The notes beneath the pieces were generated by a model. That model saw only the letters and a program-made list of their open reading frames with translations. It had not been told where the DNA came from and did not search any database. Source: Phoronis australis (lineage: Eukaryota > Phoronida > Phoronidae). From it: DNA of 64,000 bases. The position numbers and the translations under genes were made by a program. Below are positions 62,645 to 64,000 of this stretch, piece after piece (positions within the stretch are counted from its first letter, which is position 1; every line of letters starts with the position of its first letter). The stretch spans positions 568,501 through 632,500 of the forward strand of contig NMRA01000121.1 in assembly GCA_002633005.1 (NCBI GenBank), in the 5' to 3' direction.

Positions 62645-64000
62645 ACAGATGTCGTTCACCTATGAGGGGAAATTTAAGGCTACGATTTCCGAGTGATACA
62701 CGAGTGCGGCGCAAAGTCGAGGCTTTAAGGTTCCATATATCCCAGAATATCTGCATTAGTTAATGACGAAATAGCGTGCTGTTTATCTTGTATCTCAAAT
62801 AGATCAAACATTCGTTCTTTAGTGTATAGGATTTTACATCAATTCTCTTTTTAGTGATCAGTCAAAGGAAAATGTTTTGTAGAATCTAAACTTTACAAAC
62901 TAAACAGTTTTGAGCCAACAATTGCTTAAAACCTCGTCCTCACAGGTAAAAACATTCATGCAAACATCCTGACAATTAAAACGTAAAGGCTTCAAAAACA
63001 TTATGCATCAACTCCCTTATAAGTTTTTATACACGTCTTCATGGAATAAATTCTTGAAACTGTCGTGTGGCCGGTCGAACAACTCACTCACCTCTCATCG
63101 GATGTGACATGATTCCCTGTTAGCCAGATCGAAAATTTAGCTTTTTAATTGGGCTCAACAGTGTCGGTGGCCGAATTCTTTCGGGGGTGACAAACTTTTC
63201 CCGAATAGTATTGAATCAGCTTTCCGCCAAAGCACCGCAGTTTTGATGTAGATCACTTACACAGTACTGCAATATAACGGGTTTTTGTACTCGTATGAAA
63301 AACGGTTTCAGGGCTTGGCCAAGAACTAAGGTCACCTTGAGAACATGCTCAGTGCGCAAAACGGTCCTTCGTGAAAAGCCAGCATGTTTAGCGTGGTCTC
63401 AAGCAATAGCGAGCTGTTAGTTTGTTCTAAGACCAGAAACCTCCTCCAGTTTGAGTGAGAAACAAAATTATTGCAAGTGGTTTAAATTCGAAGGTTATTT
63501 TTCACGAGAGGTGGTTTTATTGCAACCTTAATGAACTCCATCGACAGATGACATATATACCTGATCAGTTCATTAGTTTTGTACATATATTCCAAGTAAA
63601 CTTTCGTTAAATATTTTTATGCTACTTTGTTCTTAGAAAACATCAATTGTCATCACGTAGACAATTTGCCATCCCCGTAGCGTATTAAGAGAGGAGTATT
63701 TAAATATAAACATACACATTTATTTATCTAACCCAAATTTAAAAATAATTTGTTTTGTGCTATTTTGTGTTCAGCACAATAGTTTGTGAATAGCTACATG
63801 TCCATTGTGCATTTCACTGTAGCATAAAGACCTACTGCATGAAAATAATAGTTCTCATGAGAGAGAGGCACTTATATAGCATTCAATAAAGCATGCCTTT
63901 AACATTTCTATGCATTTTAAACCAATGCTTAAAAACATTATTATATGAAACTGCTAAACGATTGAACAATACTTTTCAGCCCACTCATGTGACTGTTTAA
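62645..64000 (+). other. Remainder of intron 6, copy C (runs off window)
   Basis: Noncoding sequence collinear with 1354 to about 2760 of copy A and 32057 to about 33480 of copy B. Exon 7 is expected beyond the window end. Confidence 0.75.

Overview
The window is animal (metazoan) nuclear DNA. Coding sequence is split into short exons with GT-AG splice sites, introns are kilobases long, and microsatellites, inverted-repeat DNA transposons, SINE-like pieces and a broken LINE are present. The AT-rich composition, THAP-type/TTAA DNA transposons, LINE remnant and signs of high heterozygosity fit an invertebrate, probably a marine deuterostome such as a lancelet, hemichordate or echinoderm. The species cannot be fixed from the sequence alone.

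The only convincing protein-coding genes are three head-to-tail, plus-strand copies of one SLC22-family (organic ion/carnitine-type, MFS) transporter gene. Copy A is represented by its last three coding exons (3512-6601). Copy B is complete (10452-36831): nine coding exons, 1716 nt, 571 codons plus stop. Copy C has exons 1-6 (40628-58940) and runs off the right end. Exon lengths (390, 231, 197, 252, 135, 86, 121, 73, 231 nt) and splice phases are identical wherever copies can be compared. The repeat period is about 30 kb as assembled, and introns and spacers align between copies, so the array is young.

Three isolated single-N positions (16301, 22745, 45723) each join two directly repeated sequences, of about 640 bp, 4.7-5.0 kb and 770 bp. 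The best reading is overlapping contigs or two haplotypes laid end to end. As a result copy B shows exons 4 and 5 twice and copy C shows exon 2 twice. There is also one 374-base N run at 55618-55991 beside a (TG)n tract.

The rest is intron and spacer sequence rich in mobile DNA. (i) Kolobok/T2-like elements carry TTAA target sites, TTAAAGG termini and decayed THAP reading frames; they lie in both intergenic spacers, in intron 3 of copy B, and nested in intron 6. (ii) A 3.3-kb inverted-repeat element in intron 6 has ends built from alternating copies of TGTTACATTTTACG and its complement, with a 5-bp target duplication. (iii) Copy C intron 2 holds a 3.5-kb insertion containing a 1.9-kb foldback, packed with GGTCATTAGGTGCA-type motifs and two perfect DR1 nuclear-receptor sites. 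(iv) Copy C intron 3 holds a 5'-truncated LINE and a 150-bp MITE, and copy B has a different insertion at almost the same site as the LINE. I found no rRNA genes, CRISPR arrays, operons or intact tRNA genes.
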